From Sphingobacterium tabacisoli (GTDB lineage: Bacteria > Bacteroidota > Bacteroidia > Sphingobacteriales > Sphingobacteriaceae), in contig NZ_JAEQMU010000002.1 in the NCBI RefSeq assembly GCF_017908035.1, positions 186,001 through 250,000 on the forward strand: a DNA stretch of 64,000 bases. The letters run 5' to 3'. Shown here piece after piece: positions 25,844 through 33,427 of the stretch. The notes under the pieces were generated by a model. It was given only the letters and a program-made list of their open reading frames with translations, was not told the DNA's origin and ran no database searches. Position 1 is the first letter of the stretch; the number at the start of each line of letters is the position of its first letter. A program made the translations under genes and the position numbers.

Positions 25844-26902
25844 ATGAACAAGTTATCATTAATCATCGCATTGACAACTATAACATTTATGAATATAGCA
25901 AATGCACAAACTATACAAAAGCGATATGAACAAAATCCTTTTACATTGGTTTATGATGGTGCTATTACCAAAAATGAAAAAGGTAGAGTAAATATCCAAC
26001 CCGTAACCTATAAATTAAACGGAAACGACATCGCTGCAAACGTATATTTGCCTGCCAATTATGATTCACAAAAGAAGTATGCTGCTATAACCGTAGCACA
26101 CCCCAATGGCGGTATCAAAGAGCAGACCGCTGGTTTGTATGCGCAACGATTGGCAGAAGCTGGGTTCATCGCGATAGCAGCCGATGCTACTTTTCAAGGG
26201 GCAAGCGGAGGGGAACCTCGCCATACCGACAAACCTTTCTTCCGTGTCGAAGATATTCGTGGCATGGCCGATTATATCAGCCAATTCCCAGGTGTCGATA
26301 CCGACCGTATAGGTGCATTGGGGATTTGTGGTGGTGGCGGTTATACGTTAAAAGCTGCGCAGTCGGACAAAAGGTTAAAAGCCGTGGCAACTTTGAGTAT
26401 GTTCAACTCCGGCGAAGTCCGTCGTAATGGATTTCAGAATTCGCAAATAAATACGGTAGCACAACGTATGAAACAAGCTTCTGATGCGCGCAGGCAAGAA
26501 GCTGCGGGCGGGGAAGTGCTTTTTTCCGGCGTCGCTAGCATCACGGACGAAGAGATCGCTAAGACCAGTACCGATCTGTACCGTGAGGGCTACGAATATT
26601 ACTACAGATCACATGCGCATCCCAATTCTACTTTTTTATATACGACCAGTAGTCTGATGGAACTAATGACTTGGGATGCTACGGATCAAATAGAGCTTTT
26701 AGATCAGCCGTTGTTAATGATATCCGGAAGTAAATCGGACACCAAATACATGACCGACGAAGCATTTCCTAAAGCCGTAAATGCGAAAAGTAAGGAGATG
26801 TTTCTAATCGATGGCGCTACCCATATACAAACATATTGGAAACCTGAGTATGTAGTGCAGGCAGTTGATAAACTAGTAGAGTTTTACAGAACAAATATTT
26901 AA
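25844..26902 (+). CDS. Exported dienelactone-hydrolase-like alpha/beta hydrolase
   Basis: 352 residues with signal peptide (ITFMNIANAQ). The nucleophile elbow ALGICGGGGYTLKAA carries Cys rather than Ser, as in dienelactone hydrolases and relatives. VAHPNGG forms the oxyanion side, a catalytic Asp lies probably in MISGSKSDTKYMTDEAF and the His in GATHIQTYW. It would act in the periplasm on a lactone or ester. A Cys-nucleophile hydrolase next to a CMD-like protein recalls the two-enzyme logic of aromatic-ring catabolism, but here every partner is exported. It sits 32 bases after the CMD gene and 10 before a cupin lipoprotein. Confidence 0.9.
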   Translation: MNKLSLIIALTTITFMNIANAQTIQKRYEQNPFTLVYDGAITKNEKGRVNIQPVTYKLNGNDIAANVYLPANYDSQKKYAAITVAHPNGGIKEQTAGLYAQRLAEAGFIAIAADATFQGASGGEPRHTDKPFFRVEDIRGMADYISQFPGVDTDRIGALGICGGGGYTLKAAQSDKRLKAVATLSMFNSGEVRRNGFQNSQINTVAQRMKQASDARRQEAAGGEVLFSGVASITDEEIAKTSTDLYREGYEYYYRSHAHPNSTFLYTTSSLMELMTWDATDQIELLDQPLLMISGSKSDTKYMTDEAFPKAVNAKSKEMFLIDGATHIQTYWKPEYVVQAVDKLVEFYRTNI

Positions 26903-26912
26903 AGATATTTTT

Positions 26913-27386
26913 ATGGCAAAGATTAACTATTTCCTTCCAGCTATTGCGCTGTTCTTTGTAGCATGTGATAGCAATCAAAAAGTAAGCAAACAAAACAGTC
27001 AAGACCCCAAGGTATTCCCTCCTGGTGAAAGGATAACCAATACTAATTTTACCGGAGAGGTTTATTTGCATAATCTAATAGCTGCCGATAGTATAAATCA
27101 AAATGCGGTAGGCAGTGTCACTTTTGCTCCAGGTGCACGTACCCATTGGCATTCTCACCCCGGTGGGCAGATTATATTAGCTATAGAGGGAGTGGGGTAT
27201 TATCAGGAACAAGGTAAAGAGAAGGTAATCGTCAGAAAAGGAGAGGCTGTAAAATGTCCAGCAGATATCCCACATTGGCACGGTGCCAGTGCCGATACAG
27301 CCTTTGTGCAGGTCGCAATCACGGGTCGGGATAAAGGAGAGACCCTGTGGTTAGAGCCAGTCACTGAGGAAGAGTATAGCAGATAA
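26913..27386 (+). CDS. Cupin-domain lipoprotein
   Basis: 157-residue lipoprotein (lipobox LFFVAC, Cys18) with one cupin barrel. Motif 1 is complete, RTHWHSHPGGQIILAIEGVG, and motif 2 ends in PHWHGAS, so the His-His-Gln-His metal site of this group is intact. The pattern is that of small cupins such as mandelonitrile-lyase-like proteins. Last gene of the set behind the LytS/LytTR regulators; probably acts on the same compound as the two hydrolases. Its paralogue at the head of the operon has lost the metal ligands. Confidence 0.9.
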   Translation: MAKINYFLPAIALFFVACDSNQKVSKQNSQDPKVFPPGERITNTNFTGEVYLHNLIAADSINQNAVGSVTFAPGARTHWHSHPGGQIILAIEGVGYYQEQGKEKVIVRKGEAVKCPADIPHWHGASADTAFVQVAITGRDKGETLWLEPVTEEEYSR

Positions 27387-27493
27387 GATTAGCTTTTTAG
27401 ATCTCTTAAGAGGAACGCTTCTAAATTAGGGTTGAGATGCTGAATAATGCTACATTTTGATTAGTCTTGTAATTAATATTTTTATTAATTACA

Positions 27494-27718
27494 ATGTCAA
27501 AAACAAAACTCACTATTAACAATAACGGATCAGTAAAGATCGAAGGCGATTTCGAAATCGTCGATAAAAGCGGTAATGCATATGGACTTCAGGGCAGGAC
27601 CGTACTTTCTATCTGTCGTTGTGGACTATCCAAGAACAAACCCTTCTGTGACGGTTCCCACAATGGTCACTTTGAACACGAGGCAGTAGCTTTTGATCTC
27701 CCTCCCAAAAAAGTATAG
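27494..27718 (+). CDS. CDGSH-type iron-sulfur domain protein
   Basis: Small 74-residue protein with one CDGSH [2Fe-2S] site: CRCGLSKNKPFCDGSH supplies the three Cys (41, 43, 52) and one His (56) ligands. Stand-alone CDGSH proteins of this size are common in bacteria and thought to have redox or cluster-transfer roles. No operon partner. Bases 27454-27481 show TTTG, a 17-base spacer and TATTTTTA, a near match to the Bacteroidota promoter, but this is close to the start codon. Confidence 0.93.
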   Translation: MSKTKLTINNNGSVKIEGDFEIVDKSGNAYGLQGRTVLSICRCGLSKNKPFCDGSHNGHFEHEAVAFDLPPKKV

Positions 27719-27756
27719 ACAGCTTTTGTAATCAACAAAGATTACAAGCGAGTTTT

Positions 27757-27808
27757 TAAATCCGACAGTGTCTTATAAAACAACTAATATTTGACACTGT
27801 CAGATTTA
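27757..27808. repeat. Inverted repeat, 16-bp arms
   Basis: TAAATCCGACAGTGTC and GACACTGTCAGATTTA form a stem with one mismatch and a 20-base loop, after the CDGSH gene. No T run follows on plus directly after the second arm. It may be a terminator or the residue of a small transposable element end. Confidence 0.6.
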
Positions 27809-27934
27809 CACTTTTTAATACGTTTTAGGATTACTATCCCCAATACTCCTGCTTGTTTTATACATTCAAGTTCGTAAAATCTACGTTTTTCTAAATTCAC
27901 TTGTATAGACAATAGCTATGCAAGAGATTCATTT

Positions 27935-28473
27935 CTTATTATCCCGAAATTCTTAACTGTAAAGAGTTTGTCAATGCAGATAATATCGCAGCAGGGATAT
28001 CCCCATTTAATCCAGAGAGTGTTGCTTTATCGGCAGGACGTATTATGCTGGAGCGAATCCATGAGTTGATAAAAGAGGGCGCCGATTTTGCATTTGAGAC
28101 TACCCTGTCAACAAAGAGCTATCGAAATCTTGTTCTCGACGCCCAGAAGAAAGGTTATACCGTCACACTATTGTATTTTTGGTTAGATTCTCCTGCTTTG
28201 GCGATGCAACGCGTCAAAAAGCGTGTAGAGCGAGGCGGTCACCACATTCCAGATGGTGTCGTCGAGCGACGGTACCATAGAGGACAGAGGAAAACAAATG
28301 AAGATTTAAATAATAGTAAAGCCGATTGGGCTGAAAAAATTCGGGGGGGCGTACAAAAGGCACTTCGAAAGCTCGCTGAAGAAAGTGCAACCAAAGGTGA
28401 GAGCTTGGTCGTAAAGATAGATGGCGAGATTAGGTAAGTTCCTGCTAAGGAGCTTTTAGCTACTCTTCCATAA
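27935..28473 (+). pseudogene. Zeta-toxin-like kinase fragment fused to a small partner protein, with nonsense codon
   Basis: The open frame before the first ATG (28045) already encodes zeta-toxin residues (PEILNCKEFVNADNIAAGIS), while the Walker A start of the family is missing. Toxin homology continues through FETTLSTKSYRNLVLDAQKK to VVERRYHRG. It is then followed by a segment resembling the small proteins that accompany zeta genes in Bacteroidota (WAEKIRGGVQKALRKLAEES, LVVKIDGEIR). A TAA (28435) interrupts it, but the same frame goes on as VPAKELLATLP and stops, so an E-to-stop change is likely. Truncated at the start, deleted inside and nonsense-mutated: a non-functional relic of a toxin-antitoxin-like pair. 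Confidence 0.8.
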
Positions 28474-28598
28474 AATAGTAATATACAAGCCTAGATGAAT
28501 TCGTCTTTACAGTAATATAATTACGTCGTAATATAAAAATGAATTTTGTTGCCTCTTCAACCATTTAGAGTTTAATATAGAGAAAATATAATATTACG

Positions 28599-28635
28599 AG
28601 AGCCGTCCCGAAATCAATTCGGGACGGCTCTTTTT
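28599..28635. terminator. Strong bidirectional hairpin terminator
   Basis: A 14-bp stem (AGAGCCGTCCCGAA with TTCGGGACGGCTCT), 5-base loop and a T run on plus. It separates the zeta-toxin relic from the convergent DUF1456 gene. Confidence 0.88.
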
Positions 28636-28725
28636 ATCGTAAGATGTTTTATTTGTAGGGACTCCAATGATTGAAGCGGTATTAGAGGGAAAGGCTTTCT
28701 TGTATTAAGTTAAAAGTCCATCAGC

Positions 28726-28959
28726 CTATGACTTCGAATTGTTTCTAGGACCACGTTTATATATGATTAGTCCGTTAAGGAAATTTCGGAGCAATTGATC
28801 GCCACAGGGTTTAAAATTGGGATGGTCATCTTTACGGAATATTGCCCCCAGCTCCGTTTTTGTTACTCTAAAGTCTACTAAGGATAATACCTCAATAATA
28901 TCGTCATCTGTAAATTTTAAAGCTACACGTAGCTTTTTCATAATATCATTATTACTCAT
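28726..28959 (-). CDS. DUF1456 (YehS-like) protein, single-repeat form
   Basis: Starting at the ATG before SNNDIMKKLRVALKFTDDDI gives 77 residues. They match one repeat of the DUF1456/YehS family: EVLSLVDFRVTKTELGAIFR, then CGDQLLRNFLNGLI. The usual family member has two such repeats and about 150-160 residues, so this is a half-length version, either a genuine short form or a truncated gene. An upstream in-frame start would add 15 residues that do not look like the family. Function unknown. Confidence 0.78.
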   Translation of the reverse strand: MSNNDIMKKLRVALKFTDDDIIEVLSLVDFRVTKTELGAIFRKDDHPNFKPCGDQLLRNFLNGLIIYKRGPRNNSKS

Positions 28960-29130
28960 ACTGTAAAAGTATGAAATATCCATGTATACTGACTGCACAA
29001 ACACGAATTGCCGCTAGGCAGCACGTATACCATTTACAACAAAATGTGTACAATATAGCTTGGGTATTCCATCTCGAAACAAGTTGGTGGTCTTTAATAG
29101 ATCATTTACAGTCCTATTCGATTATCAAAA

Positions 29131-29241
29131 AAAATACCTGAAGCGGGGAGCTTCAGGTATTTTAACTAACCAATTATTAACCTAAATTATGAATACTAAA
29201 CCTATTGCAAAGGGTGTGCCAATTCTATGTCTGCATAGTAA
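29131..29241 (+). repeat. Hairpin-leader repeat, copy D
   Basis: Stem AAAATACCTGAAGC with GGGGA loop, same leader, and ORF start MNTKPIAKGVPILCLHS at 29189. After His-Ser the match to copies B and C stops and the frame runs on into unrelated sequence, so the unit is truncated at its 3' side. Confidence 0.82.
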
Positions 29242-29424
29242 CAGCGGGATTTTCTATTTTAGAACTCTCCTAAATTCGGAGAGAGGTCACGTCAAAATTG
29301 AGGTTAATCGAGAAAGTCTTTTTAATTCGGTATCATTCATTATTTTAGTAACAGACAGTTTATAAGCGACTATTAAAAATCACATTTGTATAATAATATT
29401 ACTGCTTTTGCGAACAAATAATCT

Positions 29425-30501
29425 TTATTGATTATTCTCAACGAACAACTCATGCAACTTCTGTTGCAATAATTTTTTATCGGGTAATTGCATTTGGTAT
29501 TCGGCAACCATTGTAGGCGAAAGGCTTCTACTTAGCGCATATTCTACCACTTCGCTGTCTTTATCTTTGCATAATAGCACACCGATACTCGGGTTTTCAT
29601 TGGCTTTTTTCACATCACGATCCAAAGCTTCTAAGTAGAAATTCAATTGACCCAAATGTTCGGGTTTGAATTTATCAGCTTTCAGTTCAAAAGCTACCAA
29701 ACATTGCAAACCACGATGGTAAAACAATAAATCGACATAGAAATCAGAATTTCCAACTTGAACTTTGTATTCTTCGCCGATAAAAAGGAAATCTTTACCC
29801 AATTCTAAAATGAAGTTTTTCATTTGAAGGATTAAGCCTTTTTGTAAATCACTTTCATTGATAGGTTCGGGAAGATTTAGGAAATCAAAAATATAACTGT
29901 CTTTAAAAATATTTTGAGCTTCATGATGAATTTCTCTTGGTAGTGCTGAGAGTTTTGTATTTCCAATCATGGTACGTTCGAAAACGGCAGAGTTAATTTG
30001 ACGTTCTAATTCTCGTTTACTATATTTTTCTTGAATAGTTAATCGAATATAAAACTCTCGTTCTTCCTCTGTTTTACAACGAGAAAAAATGATAAGATTA
30101 TTCGTCCAACTTAGTTGAACCAAAATGGTTTTTTTAATATCTTGAGGTTGAAATTCAAATTGTGTCCCCACTGGTGAGACAATTTTAGTTTCTTGATTTT
30201 CTTCACTTTGCAATTGTCTCACCACTGGGGCGACAAATTCAACATTGGCATACATTTCATAAAACTGAACCATTCTATACAAATTAGCACGATTGAAACC
30301 TTTCAATTCTGGATTATTCTTTTGAATGAATTTCGCTAATTCTTCCACCGTTTTGTCGCCCCATTCTGCAACATAAAGTTTTTGTTTTATATAAGCTCCG
30401 ATATTCCAATACAAGTTTATCAACTCGACATTTACGGCTTTAACCGCATTGTTTCTAGATTGTTGTATTAAGAGAATGATGTCTGTAAACTGCTGTTCCA
30501 T
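29425..30501 (-). CDS. YhcG-type PDDEXK nuclease family protein (DUF1016)
   Basis: 358 residues with the two-part layout of DUF1016. The N-terminal helical domain (about 5-150) has LINLYWNIGAYIKQKL and AEWGDKTVEELAKFIQ. The C-terminal PDDEXK nuclease domain has DFYVDLLFYHRGLQCLVAFE and LKADKFKPEHLGQLNFYLE, where the Asp and the E-L-K triplet form the predicted metal site, so it looks active. Such genes sit in defence or mobile regions, often beside restriction systems; here it stands alone. An integrase tail lies just upstream and a repeat copy downstream, both consistent with an island. Confidence 0.9.
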   Translation of the reverse strand: MEQQFTDIILLIQQSRNNAVKAVNVELINLYWNIGAYIKQKLYVAEWGDKTVEELAKFIQKNNPELKGFNRANLYRMVQFYEMYANVEFVAPVVRQLQSEENQETKIVSPVGTQFEFQPQDIKKTILVQLSWTNNLIIFSRCKTEEEREFYIRLTIQEKYSKRELERQINSAVFERTMIGNTKLSALPREIHHEAQNIFKDSYIFDFLNLPEPINESDLQKGLILQMKNFILELGKDFLFIGEEYKVQVGNSDFYVDLLFYHRGLQCLVAFELKADKFKPEHLGQLNFYLEALDRDVKKANENPSIGVLLCKDKDSEVVEYALSRSLSPTMVAEYQMQLPDKKLLQQKLHELFVENNQ

Positions 30502-30561
30502 GTTGATTTGAATATGTTGTGAAATTACAAATTATTGTTTTTGATTAACTGCTTACTGCGA

Positions 30562-30633
30562 TTAATTTACGTATTGCTCTACTGCTTTGCCTAATTCTTC
30601 GCTAATCACTTTGGCGTAAATCTGTGTAATTTC
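30562..30633 (-). pseudogene. Tyrosine-recombinase (integrase) C-terminal remnant
   Basis: 23 codons between two stops read ITQIYAKVISEELGKAVEQY plus a short end. T-Q-I-Y-A is the segment holding the nucleophile Tyr of tyrosine recombinases, and the following helix is typical of their C-termini. Everything upstream is gone. It is a trace of a former integrative element. Confidence 0.65.
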
Positions 30634-30756
30634 TTACTCCTGATTTCCTCGGGGTTATAATTGGTTTATATGTTACTGTCTCATTCCGCTTCTTTTAGAT
30701 AATACTTTCGTGCATTCACATCAATGAATCATTAAGGCTGATAAGCCATTTAGACC

Positions 30757-31899
30757 TTATTCCAAAGGTAACGCACTTAGTTTCTTTAGCAGCTCTTCAC
30801 CTTTTAAGCCTCTACCTATGATTTTACCATTTGGGTCTATTAAAAAATTATCAGGGATTCCCTTTACCGTATAAAGTTTAGCTACTTCATTATCCCAACC
30901 TTTTAGATCAGAAACTTGCGGCCAGGTTAGCTTATCTGATTTTATGGCATCTATCCAGCGTTCACGCAATTTTTCATCATCGAGAGAGACACCTAGAATC
31001 GTAAAGTTTTTATCTTTATAGGCTTCAAAAGCTTTCACCAATGTCGGGTTTTCATACCTGCAAGGACCACACCAGCTAGCCCAGAAATCTATCAGCACAT
31101 ATTTTCCTCTGAAATCCTTTAGCGATATAGGATTGCCTAAAGTATCCTTCTGTGTAAAATTAGGTGCTGTCTGTCCAATTTTGGAGTTTTCGAGATTTTC
31201 AATAATGGTACCAAGTTCTTGGCCAAGCTGGATGTTTTTTAAATCAGAGCTTATACCGGCCCATAACGGTTTGAGTCTTTCAAGTCCTATTTTTTCATAC
31301 GAGTGCATGAGTCCAATTAAGCTACCAAAGCTATGCGGATTATTTTTGACGAACTCAGATATTGTATTGAGTTTTTCTTCTTCTAATTTATTGTATTCTG
31401 TGCTAAAATTGTCTAGTGCAGATTTTTCCATATCACCTTTATCTAGCGCTGCATAATATCTATCATTCCAATCATGTTGTTTTGCTTCAACTTGGCCTAG
31501 TAATCCTTTTAACCTTTTGAATTCATCGTTCACAAGTGAGCCTTCAACTTGAGCATCTTCTATCTGATGGTTGGACTTGATTGTTATATTCGAAGGCTCC
31601 ACCCAAAAATTGATTTCATCGGTAATACTTTCCGTTTCAGAGTTTTTGAATGTTAAACGCGCTATAGTACCTGATGTCGCCATCCCCTTAAGACTAAATA
31701 CACCATTTTTGACCAATGTAGAATCAACTTTGCTTTCTCTCTCAAACTCATAGGTTAAAAAGATTTTAGTATTTTCTTTCAATGAATCTATTTTACCTTC
31801 AATGGTGAAGTGCTTTTGTTGCGCAAAGGAGGTGTTAGTTATTGCAAATGCGAAAAGCGCTATAAATAGAGCTTTTGCTTTTTTTAGATTATGATACAT
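30757..31899 (-). CDS. TlpA-family thioredoxin-like protein with DUF4369 domain
   Basis: Exported thiol-disulfide protein, 380 residues. The signal peptide ends TNTSFAQ; a DUF4369-type N-terminal domain (FTIEGKIDSLKENTKIFLTY, about 31-130) and a helical middle follow. A TlpA domain from about 240 has the redox motif FWASWCGPCRYENP (Cys277, Cys280) and cis-Pro in VKGIPDNFLIDPNGK. It probably reduces or oxidises periplasmic Cys pairs. Two shorter TlpA fragments elsewhere in the region show that this fold is abundant here. It appears monocistronic and downstream of the ORF6N gene. Confidence 0.92.
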   Translation of the reverse strand: MYHNLKKAKALFIALFAFAITNTSFAQQKHFTIEGKIDSLKENTKIFLTYEFERESKVDSTLVKNGVFSLKGMATSGTIARLTFKNSETESITDEINFWVEPSNITIKSNHQIEDAQVEGSLVNDEFKRLKGLLGQVEAKQHDWNDRYYAALDKGDMEKSALDNFSTEYNKLEEEKLNTISEFVKNNPHSFGSLIGLMHSYEKIGLERLKPLWAGISSDLKNIQLGQELGTIIENLENSKIGQTAPNFTQKDTLGNPISLKDFRGKYVLIDFWASWCGPCRYENPTLVKAFEAYKDKNFTILGVSLDDEKLRERWIDAIKSDKLTWPQVSDLKGWDNEVAKLYTVKGIPDNFLIDPNGKIIGRGLKGEELLKKLSALPLE

Positions 31900-31934
31900 T
31901 GGTGTTGCTCTAATTGTAATTGTATAATTTAGTT

Positions 31935-32495
31935 TTATTTTCCTCCGACCTTAAATCCGATTTCACCTTTTGAGTTCGGTTTTGTCTCTCTTTTCTCTTC
32001 TTTCTCCTGCAGTCGGTCGATATATTCAAACAACAATTCGATATTCTGGTCGTGGCCTCTCTGTTTCTTAGCGATTTGCTCCACGTTGTATTTTATTTGA
32101 GATATTTCAAGTTGCACTTGTGTATTAGTAGCTATGGCTTTACGCAATTGTACAAAGGCTCTGACAAGCCTTATACTCATTTGTGTTGCGATAACACTTT
32201 TTAATACGTTAGCGAGCATAAGCACTCCATGTTCATTAAACGCCTGTGGGTTGACACTTGAATGTTTCAGTATATCGAACCGGTCACAATTTGTGACCAG
32301 TTCATTTTTTTCTTCAGTTGTAAGTTGGAAACGAAAGTCCTCAGGAAACTTGTCAATGTTCCGTTTCACAGCTTGGTTCAGTGCTTTAGTTTCTACATTA
32401 TAAAGCTCGGCCAGATCTCTGTCTATCATTACCTGCTGATCTCTGATGATGAAGATACGGTCTTCGATAATAGTTATTTCCGATACATTACTCAT
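31935..32495 (-). CDS. ORF6N-domain DNA-binding protein
   Basis: 186 residues. The N-terminal ORF6N domain (about 8-100) contains IIEDRIFIIRDQQVMIDRDL, AELYNVETKALNQAVKRN and FPEDFRFQLT, then FNEHGVLMLANVLKS. A coiled C-terminus follows (VEQIAKKQRGHDQNIELLFE). The tail GEIGFKVGGK is shared with two pseudogenes in the window. ORF6N proteins are phage- and island-borne DNA binders of unknown detail. Within the gene, 32282-32298 is a palindrome (GGTCACAA arms) at the place where the pseudogenes are broken. Its 5' region is duplicated before the KilA-N gene. Confidence 0.9.
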   Translation of the reverse strand: MSNVSEITIIEDRIFIIRDQQVMIDRDLAELYNVETKALNQAVKRNIDKFPEDFRFQLTTEEKNELVTNCDRFDILKHSSVNPQAFNEHGVLMLANVLKSVIATQMSIRLVRAFVQLRKAIATNTQVQLEISQIKYNVEQIAKKQRGHDQNIELLFEYIDRLQEKEEKRETKPNSKGEIGFKVGGK

Positions 32496-32617
32496 AACTC
32501 ACTTAAGTTTAATATAATACTTTGGTTATGCTAAGATACATGTAAAAATCAATACACTAAAAAAATTAGCTTTATTGTTCGTGTTTTATTTTCCTCCGAC
32601 CTTAAATCCGATTTCAC
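32492..32617. repeat. Promoter/tail module, copy 2
   Basis: Near-identical to 21241-21366. It contains the ORF6N start codon, its leader and promoter region, and C-terminal codons of a lost upstream ORF6N gene (FKVGGK). At its end the sequence changes abruptly to a thioredoxin fragment on the other strand. Confidence 0.85.
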
Positions 32618-32620
32618 TTT

Positions 32621-32773
32621 TCGGATTCAAGAGAAGCTGAAAAGCAGGTTGCAAATAAATACAATGTGCGTTCCATTCCGTCCACTTGGCTTATAGATCC
32701 AACCGGTAAAATTATAGCCAAGAATTTGAGGGGAGAGGACTTGCAGAAAAAACTTGCAGAGATATTTAAATAG
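32621..32773 (+). pseudogene. TlpA-type thioredoxin fragment (C-terminal part)
   Basis: Plus-strand frame without start codon: SREAEKQVANKYNVRSIPST, WLIDPTGKIIAKNLRGEDLQ and KKLAEIFK, then TAG. It matches the C-terminal third of TlpA proteins, including the cis-Pro segment, and begins where the minus-strand fragment at 18645 ends (after SDLKG). The start of the fragment coincides with the edge of the ORF6N promoter/tail module, so the break is a rearrangement point. Confidence 0.82.
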
Positions 32774-32800
32774 GAAATTAAGTAGATTGTATGCTTAAAG

Positions 32801-32838
32801 AATGACCGTTCCGAATTCAATTCGGAACGGCCATTATG
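32801..32838. terminator. Bidirectional hairpin terminator
   Basis: Stem CCGTTCCGAA with TTCGGAACGG, extended by further pairs, between the TlpA fragment and the converging membrane-protein gene. It probably belonged to the original thioredoxin gene. Confidence 0.85.
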
Positions 32839-32875
32839 TTTTTAGCCATTTCGTATGAGTTTTATTCACAGAAGT

Positions 32876-33409
32876 TTAAAAATTCTGTCTTTGGGATTCA
32901 ATTGAACATAGCTCCTCCGTTTGTACAAAAAGCTCGTTTAATGTTTCGTTCAACTGTCTGAACCTAAAGCTAGCCCAAAGAGCAGGACAAATAAAAAAGA
33001 AAAAGATTGGTAATGCCGTTGTGCTAATAAGATGCCACAGCGAATTTATTTCATATGTGAAGAAGAACAAGATAGAAAAGATCGAAATAATGGAGTACCA
33101 TATTTTAAATCCTGGGCTGATGCCTTTTATATGCACATCTATTTTGAATCCATTTTCTTCATCTGTAAAGTAGCCGTATGCGATTGGTTCCAGGGAGAAT
33201 CCTTTTGCAGGATAAGAGATCTGAAAGTCTTCAAAGTTTACTAAACCTATCAAATCATTATTTGGGTATGCGTCATAAGCAGACTGCGTGAGGCCTCCAA
33301 CATCACCTGGAGAAACGGATTCCTCTAATTTGTTGACAAATTCTATTTTATTGCATTTCGAATAGAAATTGAAGTCTCTTGTGAATTTCAAACGACCGTT
33401 TGTTATCAT
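32876..33409 (-). CDS. Hypothetical protein with two transmembrane segments
   Basis: 177 residues. A soluble N-terminal half (FVNKLEESVSPGDVGGLTQS) is followed by two hydrophobic stretches (IWYSIISIFSILFFFTY and LISTTALPIFFFFICPALWA) and a short charged cytoplasmic helix (FRQLNETLNELFVQTEELCS). I do not recognise the family. Eighteen bases separate it from the upstream XRE-NTF2 regulator, so the pair is likely one transcript, with the regulator possibly controlling or sensing through the membrane protein. Confidence 0.7.
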   Translation of the reverse strand: MITNGRLKFTRDFNFYSKCNKIEFVNKLEESVSPGDVGGLTQSAYDAYPNNDLIGLVNFEDFQISYPAKGFSLEPIAYGYFTDEENGFKIDVHIKGISPGFKIWYSIISIFSILFFFTYEINSLWHLISTTALPIFFFFICPALWASFRFRQLNETLNELFVQTEELCSIESQRQNF

Positions 33410-33427
33410 GATTTGGTTCCAACAATA

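Noticed and set aside
28045..28437. Intact 130-residue gene starting at the internal Met of the zeta relic
   Set aside because: Toxin homology begins more than 100 bases before this ATG, the P-loop is missing and the stop is a nonsense codon within conserved sequence.
15417..29241. CRISPR array from the repeated AAAAATACCTGAAGC units
   Set aside because: Copies are kilobases apart, contain hairpin and ORF, and have no regular spacers.
20171..32773. Complete prophage
   Set aside because: KilA-N, ORF6N and an integrase tail are phage-type genes, but no terminase, portal, capsid or tail gene is present.
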